23,636 nt of DNA from JAJRVH01 sp964505995 (GCA_964505995.1 CAZDLB010000009.1:1-23636); one strand, 5' to 3'; counted from the first letter of the stretch, positions 14,425-23,031 are shown. Notes: generated by a model not told the origin, from the letters alone. A program made the numbers and translations.

Positions 14425-15803
14425 GTCCGGCCATCCCCCTGCGTACCGACACGCTCCGGGAACGTATCCCGCCGCATGCAAGGGATGCGGAACGTGCGGT
14501 ACTCGGGGGGATCATGCTGGACCCGGAATCGCTGGAGCGCCTCGAAGGCACGCTTTTGCCCGAGCATTTCTATGTCGAGGCCAATGCCAGGATCTTCCAG
14601 GCGATTATCGATCTCGCCGAACGCGGCCAGCCCTTCGATGCGCTGACGATCAAGGACCAGCTCGAGCGCCGGGATGAACTCGCGGCCTGCGGCGGCGAGG
14701 CCTACCTCGCCGAACTCGTCGGCGCCGTCCCGACGGCCGCCAATGTCAAGCATTATGCCGAGATCGTGCGTGAACGCGCCGTACTGCGGCAGCTGCTGTC
14801 CGTCTGCAACCGCATCGCCCAGGATGTGTATCAGGAAACCTCGCGCGAGGTCAATGAGCACCTGGACCTGGCCGAGAAGGACATCCTCGCGGTAGCCGAG
14901 AGCTTCAACCGGTCGCGCCCGAGCTTCTCGAAGATGGGCGATCTGATGGTCGAGGCCTACAGCGAGCTGGAAAAGCGCTACTCGCAGAAGAAGGCCGTCA
15001 CCGGCATCCCCACCGGCTATGACCGTCTGGATGAGATGACCTCGGGCCTGCAGCGCGGTGACCTGATCATCATCGCCGGGCGCCCGAGCATGGGCAAGAC
15101 CGCCTTCTCGATGAACCTGGCCCAGAACGCCGCCCTGCGCTCGGAAGAAAGCGGCGTGGTGGCGGTGTTCTCGCTGGAAATGTCCTCGCAGCAGATCGCG
15201 ATGCGCATGCTTGCCAGCGAGGCGCGCGTGGACATGCAGCATCTCCGGACCGGCCGCTTTTCCCAGGAGGACTGGCGCAAGCTGGCCGCGGCCAGTGGCT
15301 CGCTGGCCGAATCGAAGATCTTCATTGACGACACCCCGGCGATCTCCGTGCTCGAGCTGCGCTCCAAGTGCCGGCGCCTGAAGCGCGAGAACAAGGGCCT
15401 GGACCTCGTCATCATCGACTATGTGCAGCTGATGTCCGGGCGCGCCGATGTGGAAAACCGGGCGCAGGAGATCTCCGAGATCACCCGTTCGCTGAAGGGG
15501 CTGGCCAAGGAGCTGGATGTGCCGGTCATCGCCCTCTCGCAGCTCAACCGTTCGCTGGAACAGCGCGCCGACAAGCGCCCGGTCATGTCCGACCTGCGTG
15601 AATCCGGTGCCATCGAGCAGGATGCCGACGTGATCATGTTCATCTATCGCGACGAGGTCTATCACAAGAAGCCGGAAAACGAGGGCCTGGCCGAGATCAT
15701 CGTCGCCAAGCAGCGAAACGGCCCGATCGGCGACGTCAAGCTGACCTTCATCCACCCGTACACGCGTTTCGAGAATCACGCACCGTCAGGCTTTGACGAT
15801 TAG
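14421..15803 (+). CDS. dnaB: Replicative DNA helicase DnaB
   Basis: Hexameric helicase that unwinds DNA at the replication fork. The protein has 460 residues. The N-terminal domain begins IPPHARDAERAVLGGIMLD (16-34); the RecA-like domain has Walker A GRPSMGKT at 220-227, a Walker B segment VIIDYVQLM at 330-338, and SQLNRSLEQRADKRP with DLRESGAIEQDAD. No intein is present. The start is TTG at 14421, overlapping the rplI stop (TTGA); the first ATG would delete the conserved PHARDAE region, so the TTG is well supported despite a weak Shine-Dalgarno. The rplI-dnaB-alr order matches many gammaproteobacteria. Confidence 0.97.
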   Translation: MSPAIPLRTDTLRERIPPHARDAERAVLGGIMLDPESLERLEGTLLPEHFYVEANARIFQAIIDLAERGQPFDALTIKDQLERRDELAACGGEAYLAELVGAVPTAANVKHYAEIVRERAVLRQLLSVCNRIAQDVYQETSREVNEHLDLAEKDILAVAESFNRSRPSFSKMGDLMVEAYSELEKRYSQKKAVTGIPTGYDRLDEMTSGLQRGDLIIIAGRPSMGKTAFSMNLAQNAALRSEESGVVAVFSLEMSSQQIAMRMLASEARVDMQHLRTGRFSQEDWRKLAAASGSLAESKIFIDDTPAISVLELRSKCRRLKRENKGLDLVIIDYVQLMSGRADVENRAQEISEITRSLKGLAKELDVPVIALSQLNRSLEQRADKRPVMSDLRESGAIEQDADVIMFIYRDEVYHKKPENEGLAEIIVAKQRNGPIGDVKLTFIHPYTRFENHAPSGFDD

Positions 15804-15827
15804 GCGGATTCGGTGAAGATTAAGGGC

Positions 15828-16892
15828 ATGAGCCGCCCCGCCTTCGCCGAAATCAGTCTCGAGAATCTGATCCACAATTACCGCCTGCTGAAGCAGCGCG
15901 CCGCCGGTGCCGAGATCATGGCGATCGTCAAGGCCGATGCGTATGGCCACGGGCTGTCGCTGATCGCGCCGGCCCTGCGGCAGAGCGGCTGCTCAAGCTT
16001 TGGCGTCACCGATGCCGACGAAGGCGCACGGCTGCGCGCCCTGCTCGGCCACGAAGCCACGATCGTCGTACTCTCCGGCATCCATGATGACGCAGATGCC
16101 GCCGCCTGCGCCGCCGAGGATCTGACGCCGGCATTGAGCGAGCCGGCCCAGCTGGATCGGCTGGTTTCGGCGGGGTTTCATGGACAGGCCTGGATCAAGG
16201 TGGATACCGGCATGAACCGGCTCGGCGCCGAGGATGGCGCATCCCTGAAACGCCGGATGCAGAAAGCCGGCATCGGTCTGGCCGGCATCCTGTCGCATCT
16301 GGCCTGCGCGGATACCCCGGAACATCCGATGAACCGGGCGCAGCTGCAGCGTTTTCTCCAGCTTCGCGCCGAGCTCGGGCCGGAACTGCCGGCCTCGCTG
16401 CTCAACAGCGCCGGCCTGATCGCGCTGCCGGACGCTGTCTTCGACGTCGTGCGCCCCGGCATCGCGCTCTATGGCTCCGAACCGGTGGCAACCGAACCGA
16501 TGGGGCTGAAACCGGTCATGCGTTTCGGCGGACGCATCCTGCAGATTCGGGATATCGCGCCGGGCGAAAGCGTCTCCTACGGCGCCAGCTGGACCGCATC
16601 CGGGCCCACGCGCGTCGCGGTCGTCTCGCTGGGCTATGGCGACGGACTGCCACGGCTCCTTTCGAACCGGGGGCATGCCCTGATCCGGGGGCAGCGCTGT
16701 CCGATCCTCGGCGTCGTATGCATGGACTATACTATGGTCGATGTCAGTCATTGCGAATGTTCGCCGGGCGATGACGCCGAGTTCTGGGGCGAGTCGCTGG
16801 CCGCCCATGACGTCGCCGACATGCTGGAAACGATCAGCTACGAGCTGTTCACCGGCGTGGCCGCGCGCGTGCCAAGGATCGCCGGGCCCTAG
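15828..16892 (+). CDS. alr: Alanine racemase
   Basis: PLP enzyme that converts L-alanine to D-alanine for peptidoglycan. From the ATG at 15828 there are 354 residues. The PLP lysine is K35 in AIVKADAYGHG, and the catalytic tyrosine is Y252 in SVSYGASW. KVDTGMNRLG, LLNSAG, DVVRPGIALYG and VCMDYTMVDV are all family landmarks. A GTG at 15813 would add five residues; neither start has an ideal Shine-Dalgarno, and I chose the ATG because related proteins begin close to SRPAFAEI. It lies 24 bases after dnaB and three bases before mlaE, placing D-alanine supply in the same run as the lipid transporter. Confidence 0.95.
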   Translation: MSRPAFAEISLENLIHNYRLLKQRAAGAEIMAIVKADAYGHGLSLIAPALRQSGCSSFGVTDADEGARLRALLGHEATIVVLSGIHDDADAAACAAEDLTPALSEPAQLDRLVSAGFHGQAWIKVDTGMNRLGAEDGASLKRRMQKAGIGLAGILSHLACADTPEHPMNRAQLQRFLQLRAELGPELPASLLNSAGLIALPDAVFDVVRPGIALYGSEPVATEPMGLKPVMRFGGRILQIRDIAPGESVSYGASWTASGPTRVAVVSLGYGDGLPRLLSNRGHALIRGQRCPILGVVCMDYTMVDVSHCECSPGDDAEFWGESLAAHDVADMLETISYELFTGVAARVPRIAGP

Positions 16893-16895
16893 GCC

Positions 16896-17660
16896 ATGCT
16901 GAGCGCCATCGGCCGCCACACGGAGATGCTGTGCATGCACCTCGGACTGTATGCCGGCACCCTGGGCAAGGCCTTCCGGCGACTGTTCTCCCCTCCCTTT
17001 CATCTGCGCATGATCCTGCTGCAGGCCGAAGAGGTCGGCGTGCAGTCCCTGCCGGTCGTGCTGCTGACGGCGCTGTTCACCGGCATGGTGCTGGCGCTGC
17101 AGTCCTATATCGTCTTTCATCGCTTTGCGGCCGAGAGCATGACCGGCATCGTCGTGGCCATGTCGATGGTGCGCGAACTCGGACCGGTGCTGGTGGGCCT
17201 GATGGTCGCCGGCCGGGTTGGCGCCTCGTTTGCCGCCGAGCTGGGAACCATGCGCGTCTCCGAACAGATCGATGCGCTGTGGACGCTGTCGACCGATCCG
17301 GTGCGCTATCTGATCATCCCCCGTCTGCTGGCCGCGATCGGCATGATGCCGCTGCTGGTCATCATCGCCGATTTCGTCGGCATCTACGGCGGCTACGCCA
17401 TCAGCGTCTACCTGCTGGATCAGAACCCGAGCGTCTACATCGAGAACACGACGGCTTACATGGAACTTCAGGATGTCTATTCGGGCCTGGTCAAGGCCGC
17501 CTTCTTCGGCATGCTGATCGGCATCATCGGCTGCACCGAGGGCTTTCACTGCCAGGGCGGGGCGGCTGGCGTCGGCCATGCGACGACCCGCGCCGTCGTC
17601 ATTTCCTGCATGAGCATCCTGATCTCCGATTACTTCCTGACCGCATGGATGTTCGGCTGA
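16896..17660 (+). CDS. mlaE: MlaE-family lipid ABC transporter permease
   Basis: Inner-membrane permease of an MCE-type phospholipid transporter. The 254-residue protein has about five to six membrane segments and an amphipathic N-terminal helix. The MlaE signature is clear: ELGPVLVGLMVAGRVGASFAAELGTM followed by SEQIDALWTLSTDP. The C-terminus has GCTEGFHCQGGAAGVGHATTRAVV, also typical. It begins three bases after alr, and its stop overlaps the mlaF start by one base (TGATG). The length equals E. coli MlaE (260). Confidence 0.94.
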   Translation: MLSAIGRHTEMLCMHLGLYAGTLGKAFRRLFSPPFHLRMILLQAEEVGVQSLPVVLLTALFTGMVLALQSYIVFHRFAAESMTGIVVAMSMVRELGPVLVGLMVAGRVGASFAAELGTMRVSEQIDALWTLSTDPVRYLIIPRLLAAIGMMPLLVIIADFVGIYGGYAISVYLLDQNPSVYIENTTAYMELQDVYSGLVKAAFFGMLIGIIGCTEGFHCQGGAAGVGHATTRAVVISCMSILISDYFLTAWMFG

Positions 17661-18454
17661 TGGAAACGACGCCGAGAATCCGTATCCGCGGCCTCTGCAA
17701 GCGCTTCGGCGACAAGGTTGTGCTGGACCAGCTCGATCTGGACATCATGGCCGGCACCTCGATGACCGTCATCGGCATGTCGGGCACCGGCAAGAGCGTG
17801 CTGATCAAGTGCATCCTCGGTCTGCTGAGGCCCGATGCCGGCGAGATTCTGGTCGATGGTGAAAACTGGCTGGAGCTTCCCGAACAGGAACAGCTCCAGC
17901 GCATGCGCCGGGTCGGCATGCTGTTCCAGGGGGCGGCGCTGTTCGATTCGCTGCCGGTCTGGGAGAATGTCGCCTTTGCGCTTCTGCGTCATGGCACGCC
18001 GCCGAAGCAGGCCCGCGAACGCGCCAGCGAGGTCCTGGCCTGGGTGGGGCTCCCCGATATCGAGGATATCATGCCGGCCGAACTCTCCGGCGGCATGGCC
18101 AAGCGCGTGGGCCTGGCCCGCACGATCTGCCACCAGCCGGACCTTGTTTTCCTCGATGAACCGACCACCGGCCTTGATCCGATCATGTCCGACGTGATCA
18201 ACCGGCTGATCGTCCGCCTGCACCGGGATTCGGGCGCCACACTTTTGAGCATCACCCACGACCTGAAAAGCGCCGCGATGATCAGCGACCGTATCGCGAT
18301 GCTCTGTCAGGGTCGCATCCATCTGCAAATCACGCCGGATCAGCTAGAATCGGAACAGGATCCCATTCTCCGCCAGTTTGTCGATGGTCTCGCCGAAGGG
18401 CCGCTGGACTGCGGCAATCCCGGCGGAGGTCTGGGAAAGGAGCTCAAACGATGA
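17660..18454 (+). CDS. mlaF: MlaF-family lipid ABC transporter ATPase
   Basis: ATPase subunit that powers the MCE lipid transporter. The protein has 264 residues from the ATG at 17660. It has Walker A GMSGTGKS (39-46), the Q-loop region GMLFQGAALFDSL, the signature LSGGMAKRVGLARTI, Walker B LVFLDEPTTGLDP and the H-loop SITHD. LFDSL(P/T)VWENV is characteristic of MlaF. An in-frame ATG at 17645 is possible, but 17660 overlaps the mlaE stop exactly. The stop overlaps the mlaD start (ATGA), and the mlaD Shine-Dalgarno lies in its last codons. Confidence 0.95.
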   Translation: METTPRIRIRGLCKRFGDKVVLDQLDLDIMAGTSMTVIGMSGTGKSVLIKCILGLLRPDAGEILVDGENWLELPEQEQLQRMRRVGMLFQGAALFDSLPVWENVAFALLRHGTPPKQARERASEVLAWVGLPDIEDIMPAELSGGMAKRVGLARTICHQPDLVFLDEPTTGLDPIMSDVINRLIVRLHRDSGATLLSITHDLKSAAMISDRIAMLCQGRIHLQITPDQLESEQDPILRQFVDGLAEGPLDCGNPGGGLGKELKR

Positions 18455-19404
18455 ATCCCCAGGCCCGACTCGGTGCCTTTGTGCTGGTTGCCCTGCTGTT
18501 GCTGGCCTTCGCCACGGGACGCGTTGGCGACATGGTTTTCTTCAAGCAGGAGCAGCACATCGTCGAAACCGAGTTCGACGATCTTCTCGGTCTCGATGTT
18601 CAGGCACCTGTACGCATGGCCGGGGTCAAGGTCGGCGTCGTGCAGGACATCTACCTGAAGAACAACAGGGCGCGGGTGCGCATTGCGCTGAACCCGGATG
18701 TCAGGCTGCCGGCCTCCACCCGGGCCACGATCATCGGCCGCGGACTCGTGGGCGAGAAGAACCTGGCGCTTACGGCCAGACCAGGCGATACCGAATGGCT
18801 CCCCGACGGTGCGCTGATCCCGTCGGATCCGGGCGGCGATATCAACACCTTCATCGCCCGCTCCTCGGACATCACCGACGACCTGCGAAAGCTGATCCAT
18901 GCCCTGTCCGGCACCTTTGGCACCGATCAGGGAACCTCATCCCTCAGGCAGCTTCTCGATGATACCGACAGGGCCGCCAGGGAGCTGGAATCGCTGATCC
19001 GCGACAACCGGACTCCCCTGAATCAGGCCAGCCGGAATCTGGCGGATGCCAGCAGCCGCGCCGCAACGCTGCTGCAACGTCACCGCCCCGAGCTCGACCG
19101 GCTGCTGAGAAGCCTGCCACAGACGACGGAGCATGCGCGTCAGTTCTTCGATGAAGGCCGGCAGGCGCTTCACGATCTCAGCGAGATACTGCTGGAGAAC
19201 CGGGAGAATCTTTATCGCATCCTGTTCGAGCTGCGCAAGACATCCGAGAACCTCGAGGCATTCTCCGATGATATCCGTCGCAATCCGTGGAAGATCTTCA
19301 AGGAGAGGCCCGAAGTCCGGCCCTCGCCCCGGGCCACGCGCCTGAAGATGGAAGAGATGCTGCTGACCACCGGTCAGATGGGGCACATCCCCGCCGACGA
19401 ATGA
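18451..19404 (+). CDS. mlaD: MlaD-family MCE-domain protein with long helical C-terminus
   Basis: Membrane-anchored substrate-binding subunit of the MCE transporter, probably hexameric in the periplasm. The 317-residue protein has an N-terminal anchor at about 8-22 and one MCE domain at about 37-115 (FDDLLGLDVQAPVRMAGVKVGVVQDI, then ATIIGRGLVGEKNLAL). Residues 140-275 are predicted almost wholly helical, with repeated Leu/Ala/Arg/Glu patterns, then NPWKIFKERP near 281. E. coli MlaD has 183 residues and lacks this long tail, so the protein is closer to longer MCE proteins that form a needle or tunnel. AGGAG seven to eight bases upstream supports the ATG. The stop overlaps the next gene (ATGA). 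No mlaC or mlaB gene follows. Confidence 0.92.
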   Translation: MNPQARLGAFVLVALLLLAFATGRVGDMVFFKQEQHIVETEFDDLLGLDVQAPVRMAGVKVGVVQDIYLKNNRARVRIALNPDVRLPASTRATIIGRGLVGEKNLALTARPGDTEWLPDGALIPSDPGGDINTFIARSSDITDDLRKLIHALSGTFGTDQGTSSLRQLLDDTDRAARELESLIRDNRTPLNQASRNLADASSRAATLLQRHRPELDRLLRSLPQTTEHARQFFDEGRQALHDLSEILLENRENLYRILFELRKTSENLEAFSDDIRRNPWKIFKERPEVRPSPRATRLKMEEMLLTTGQMGHIPADE

Positions 19405-20180
19405 ATCCGCGATCCGATTTCTCCCTGCTGATACCGGTCCTGCTGCTGGCCGCCTGCGCTGCCACCCCGCCGCCCTCGCCCTGGGACACCGCCCGGAAGC
19501 AGCTGGAACGTCAGCAGTTCACCGAGGCCCGTCGCTCCCTGGAGCGCGAGCTTCAGGCCCGTCCCGAAAACCTCGATGCCCGTTACAATCTGGCCGTACT
19601 CCTCGCAAGAAGCGGGCATACCGAGGATGCGATGCGGCTGTATCGGGAAAACCTGGAGCATGGCTGGCATTTCCCGTCGGCCATCAATCTCGCCGCCCTG
19701 CTCCGGAAACGGGGGGATCTCGATCAGGCCCGCCGAATCCTGGAGCAGGCGACCGTTCGATCCCCCCATGAGGCCACACCCTGGTACATGCTGGCCGCAA
19801 TCGAGGATGCAAGCGGGCAGCCGCAGCAGGCCCGGAAACTGCTTCAGCAGGCCATCCATGCCGATCCCGACAATGGCTATGCCCACCTGCATCTGGCCCG
19901 GCATCTGGCCGCAAACGGCGAGCTGGATCAGGCCCTGAAGGAAGGCAGGAAGGCGGTAACACTGCTGCCGGAATGCGCCCCCTGCTGGGATGCGTATGCG
20001 GATCTGCTGATGCAGGCCGGCCTGCTCGATGAGGCCATGGGAGCCCTGCAGAAAAGCCTGGCCATCCAGCCCAGCATCGAAGTCCGGCAGCGACTGATCG
20101 ATCTGTGGCGCAAACGTGGCGATACGGCGCGGGCCGAGCGCATGCAGCAGGCGCTCGATCGCTGGAAGAAACAGCAATGA
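19401..20180 (+). CDS. TPR-repeat lipoprotein
   Basis: A 259-residue protein of unknown specific role. A short signal peptide ends in the lipobox LLAAC, making C19 the lipidated cysteine; Ala follows at +2, so export to the outer membrane rather than retention in the inner membrane is likely. After a Pro-rich linker (TPPPSP) come about six TPR-like helical pairs from 28 to 255, for example ARYNLAVLLARSGHTEDAMRLY and AHLHLARHLAANGELDQALKEG. TPR domains bind other proteins. The ATG overlaps the mlaD stop and the TGA overlaps the ligase ATG, so it lies inside a coupled string. It occupies the place where other systems have MlaC or a PqiC-like lipoprotein, but resembles neither. Confidence 0.85.
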   Translation: MNPRSDFSLLIPVLLLAACAATPPPSPWDTARKQLERQQFTEARRSLERELQARPENLDARYNLAVLLARSGHTEDAMRLYRENLEHGWHFPSAINLAALLRKRGDLDQARRILEQATVRSPHEATPWYMLAAIEDASGQPQQARKLLQQAIHADPDNGYAHLHLARHLAANGELDQALKEGRKAVTLLPECAPCWDAYADLLMQAGLLDEAMGALQKSLAIQPSIEVRQRLIDLWRKRGDTARAERMQQALDRWKKQQ

Positions 20181-21310
20181 GCGCACCGGCCCATACCCTG
20201 CCGTTTCGTTCCGCCGGCATCGGCACACTGGGGGTCGAGATGGAATGGATGACGGTGGACGACAAGTTCGGCACCCAGATTCCCGCTGCGCCCTCGGTGT
20301 TCGCCGTGACCGGGGACAACCCGCGCATCAAGCCGGAACTGTTCACCTCGACCGTCGAGATCAATACGTCCATCCACCGTCATGTCACGGGCTGCATGCA
20401 GGAGCTGCGCGCGCATTACCGGCAGGTCGATGCCATTCTCCGGAATCAGCACGCCGCCCTGCTCGCCAGCGGCACCCATCCGGTAAGCCGCTGGCGCGAT
20501 CAGGAGGTGACCCCCGACGAGCGCTATCAGCGGCTGCTTGAACGGCTGCAATGGATGGCCCGGCGCTTCAACATCTTCGGCATCCATGTTCACGTGGGCA
20601 TGCCGGACGGCGATGCCTGCATTCGCGTGATGAATCAGCTGCTGCCGATCATGCCGGTCTTCCTCGCCATCTCCGCCAATTCACCGTTCTGGCAAGGGCA
20701 GGATACGGGACTTGCCGCCAGCCGCATCAAGATCTTCGAGGGTCTGTCCCAGGGCGGCATGCCGTTCTATTTCAACGACTGGCATGATTTCGAGCACTGC
20801 GCCAGCCGCCTGCTCGCGACCGGCAGCATCGATTCGGTGCGCGATATCTGGTGGGAAATGCGGCCCCACCCCGATTTCGGCACCCTGGAGGTCCGCATCG
20901 GCGACATGCCGCTGAATCTGGCCGACACGGCCGCCTACATCGCCTATGTCCATGCCGAGGCGATGTTCGCGTTGAACGTTGCGGAAACACTGCGCGTACA
21001 TCCGTCGCTGATCCGGGAGAATCGCTGGCGCGCCTGCCGCCATGGCATCGAGGCGACGATCATCGATCCGCACAGCGAGGCCCTGATCCCGCTGCTCGAC
21101 TGGCTGGAGCGTCGGCTGGATATCCTGCTGGCCAACGGCGCGGATCACGATGCCATCGAGCTGGTCGGGCGGCGACTGACGGACTGGCGTCGCGATGGCG
21201 GCGGTGCGCAACGCCAGCGCGCGCTGTATGCAAGACATCAGGATTTCCGTAGGCTGGTCCAGGAACTCAGATTGCAGGACGGGTGGCAGGATGCAGAAAA
21301 CCATGCCTGA
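20177..21310 (+). CDS. GCS2-type carboxylate-amine ligase (YbdK-like)
   Basis: ATP-dependent ligase of the family that includes plant-type glutamate-cysteine ligase and E. coli YbdK; it joins a carboxylate, often the gamma-carboxyl of glutamate, to an amine. The 377-residue protein has TLGVEMEWM at 17-25, PELFTSTVEINT at 53-64 with metal/ATP-binding glutamates, FGIHVHVGMPDG at 134-145, and MRPHPDFGTLEVRIGDMP. These are YbdK-like, and length fits (E. coli YbdK 372). No signal peptide: cytoplasmic. The substrate is unknown; glutathione precursor synthesis is possible but not shown. ATGA overlap with the TPR gene upstream and a 20-base overlap with the M20 gene downstream suggest one translational unit. 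Confidence 0.87.
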   Translation: MSAPAHTLPFRSAGIGTLGVEMEWMTVDDKFGTQIPAAPSVFAVTGDNPRIKPELFTSTVEINTSIHRHVTGCMQELRAHYRQVDAILRNQHAALLASGTHPVSRWRDQEVTPDERYQRLLERLQWMARRFNIFGIHVHVGMPDGDACIRVMNQLLPIMPVFLAISANSPFWQGQDTGLAASRIKIFEGLSQGGMPFYFNDWHDFEHCASRLLATGSIDSVRDIWWEMRPHPDFGTLEVRIGDMPLNLADTAAYIAYVHAEAMFALNVAETLRVHPSLIRENRWRACRHGIEATIIDPHSEALIPLLDWLERRLDILLANGADHDAIELVGRRLTDWRRDGGGAQRQRALYARHQDFRRLVQELRLQDGWQDAENHA

Positions 21311-22514
21311 ACAGGCCAGAACCCTGGAAAGCGAGGTGCGCGCGGCGATGCCGCAGATCATCGCATGGCGACGACAGCTTCACCGCCGGCCCGAACTCTC
21401 CGGCATGGAAGAGAATACCGCCCAGATGCTGGCCGCCGCCTGCGTCTCCATGGGGCTGGATGTCCGCACCCATATCGGCGGCCACGGCGTGCTCGCGACG
21501 CTGAAAATCGGCGATGATCTGCCCTGGATCGCCTTGCGGGCCGACATGGATGCGCTGCCGATCCAGGATGCCAAGGAAAAGGATTACCATTCCCTGGAGG
21601 ATGGCGTGGCACATGCCTGCGGCCATGATGCCCACAGCGCCATGCTGCTGGGGGCCGCCAGCGTTCTGAGCCGTTTGCGCGGGCAAATGCAGGCGAATAT
21701 CGCGTTCATCTTCCAGCCGGCGGAGGAAACCTGCGAGGGAGCGGCGGCCATGATTCGCGACGAGGTTCTGGCCGGCATCCGCGCCCAGGCGATCTACGCG
21801 CTGCATGTCTATCCCTATCTTCCCAGCGGCGCCATCGGCCTGCGTGCCGGCGCCATGTGCGCGGCCGCCGACATGTTCGAGGTCGAGATCACCGGACGCG
21901 GCGGCCATGCCGCCCGGCCGCACGAATGCACCGACGTCATCCTCATCGCCAGCCATATCATCCAGGCCCTGCACCACATCATCAGCCGGCGCATCAATCC
22001 GCTGCAGCCCGCGGTACTGAGCATCGGCGCGATCGAGGGCGGCCATGCGGCCAATGTCATCCCCGACAGTGTCCGTTTCAGTGGCACATTCCGCAGCCTG
22101 CATCCGGAAACGCATGAACAGATCCGCTCGAAGATGGGCCGTATCATCCGCCAGACCGCGGAAAGCTGGGGGGCCACAGCCCGCTTCACACTCAGGCAGG
22201 CGACGCCGGTGCTGCACAATGACCCGGCCTGTCTGATGCATGCGCGCCAGACCTTTCACCGCATGATGCCCACAGCACAGCTCATCGACATCCCGGAGCC
22301 ATCGATGGGCGGCGAGGATTTTGCCGCCTTCCTGGCCGAGATTCCCGGCTGCCTGTTCCGTCTGGGAACCGGCGGCGGCCCGGAAACGCGCTATCCGCTG
22401 CATCACCCCTGCTTCGATATCGATGAACAGGCCATGCACACCGGCGTGATGGCACTGGCTTCGCTGGCGCTCAACCCGATGCCGGATGGCGGCAAGGCAT
22501 CCCAGGGCTTGTAA
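21291..22514 (+). CDS. M20-family metallo-amidohydrolase (M20D type)
   Basis: Zinc or manganese amidohydrolase that cuts N-acyl amino acids or related amides; hippurate and indole-acetyl-amino-acid hydrolases belong here. The 407-residue protein has ALRADMDALPIQD at about 81-93, HACGHDAH at 108-115 (metal ligands C110 and H112), FQPAEETCEG at 141-150 (E145, E146), the dimerisation segment ITGRGGHAARPH, and PSMGGEDFAAFL near the end. The start could also be the ATG at 21303. It overlaps the ligase gene, pairing an amide-forming with an amide-breaking enzyme. No signal peptide is seen. The substrate cannot be predicted from motifs. Confidence 0.9.
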   Translation: MQKTMPEQARTLESEVRAAMPQIIAWRRQLHRRPELSGMEENTAQMLAAACVSMGLDVRTHIGGHGVLATLKIGDDLPWIALRADMDALPIQDAKEKDYHSLEDGVAHACGHDAHSAMLLGAASVLSRLRGQMQANIAFIFQPAEETCEGAAAMIRDEVLAGIRAQAIYALHVYPYLPSGAIGLRAGAMCAAADMFEVEITGRGGHAARPHECTDVILIASHIIQALHHIISRRINPLQPAVLSIGAIEGGHAANVIPDSVRFSGTFRSLHPETHEQIRSKMGRIIRQTAESWGATARFTLRQATPVLHNDPACLMHARQTFHRMMPTAQLIDIPEPSMGGEDFAAFLAEIPGCLFRLGTGGGPETRYPLHHPCFDIDEQAMHTGVMALASLALNPMPDGGKASQGL

Positions 22515-22543
22515 TCCCCGGAGCTCGCCCCTATACATTGCCT

Positions 22544-22954
22544 ATGTTGCGCCTGCTGTTTCTTCTTTTCATCACCGTACCGCTGCTGGAGCTGTATGTC
22601 CTCATCGAGGTCGGCAGCGGCATCGGGGGGCTCTCGACGATCCTGCTGTGCCTGCTGACGGCCGCGCTGGGCGGGCTGTTGATCCGGCTGCAGGGGCTGA
22701 GCACGCTCTTCGATGCGCAGCGGCGCATGGCCATGGGCGAGTTTCCGGCCGAGCACGGGGCGCATGGGCTGCTGCTCGGGCTGGCCGGAATCCTGCTTTT
22801 CACCCCCGGCTTCATCACGGATAGCGTCGGCTTCCTGCTGCTGATTCCGGCTATTCGCAGGCTGATCATCCGGCATTATCTGCCACCGGCAAAGCCTTCC
22901 CATCACGGCATCATCGATGTCGAGATCATCCCGGAGGATCGCCATCTTCGCTGA
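22544..22954 (+). CDS. fxsA: FxsA-family inner membrane protein
   Basis: Small membrane protein; overproduction of E. coli FxsA eases F-plasmid exclusion of phage T7, but its normal role is unclear. From the ATG at 22544 the protein has 136 residues with hydrophobic segments at about 3-20, 28-48 and 74-105. LLELYVLIEVG, LIRLQGLSTLFDAQRRMAMGEFPAE and LLFTPGFITDSVGFLLLIPAIRR match the FxsA pattern. A TTG at 22538 would add two residues. It lies 29 bases after the M20 stop; GGAG at 22520 is too far for a good Shine-Dalgarno. Confidence 0.9.
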   Translation: MLRLLFLLFITVPLLELYVLIEVGSGIGGLSTILLCLLTAALGGLLIRLQGLSTLFDAQRRMAMGEFPAEHGAHGLLLGLAGILLFTPGFITDSVGFLLLIPAIRRLIIRHYLPPAKPSHHGIIDVEIIPEDRHLR

Positions 22955-22967
22955 TCGTGCTCGATCA

Positions 22968-22995
22968 TTGCGAAACGCCAGTCCGGCCCTAAGAT
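22968..22995 (+). promoter_or_regulatory. Possible promoter of the YccA-like gene
   Basis: TTGCGA (22968-22973) and TAAGAT (22990-22995) are separated by 16 bases and match the sigma-70 boxes at four of six positions each. They lie 37 bases before the ATG at 23032, in a 77-base gap after fxsA. No terminator hairpin for fxsA is visible in the gap. Confidence 0.35.
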
Positions 22996-23031
22996 GGGTC
23001 GGATATCTGATCAAACTTGAGGAGACTGAAC

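Noticed and set aside
14295..17579. Two long minus-strand open frames (494 and 528 codons) opposite dnaB, alr and mlaE
   Set aside because: Antisense shadows in GC-rich DNA; the plus-strand genes carry all family motifs.
21267..22538. Minus-strand open frame of 423 codons opposite the M20 gene
   Set aside because: Shadow of the M20 amidohydrolase; no recognisable motifs.
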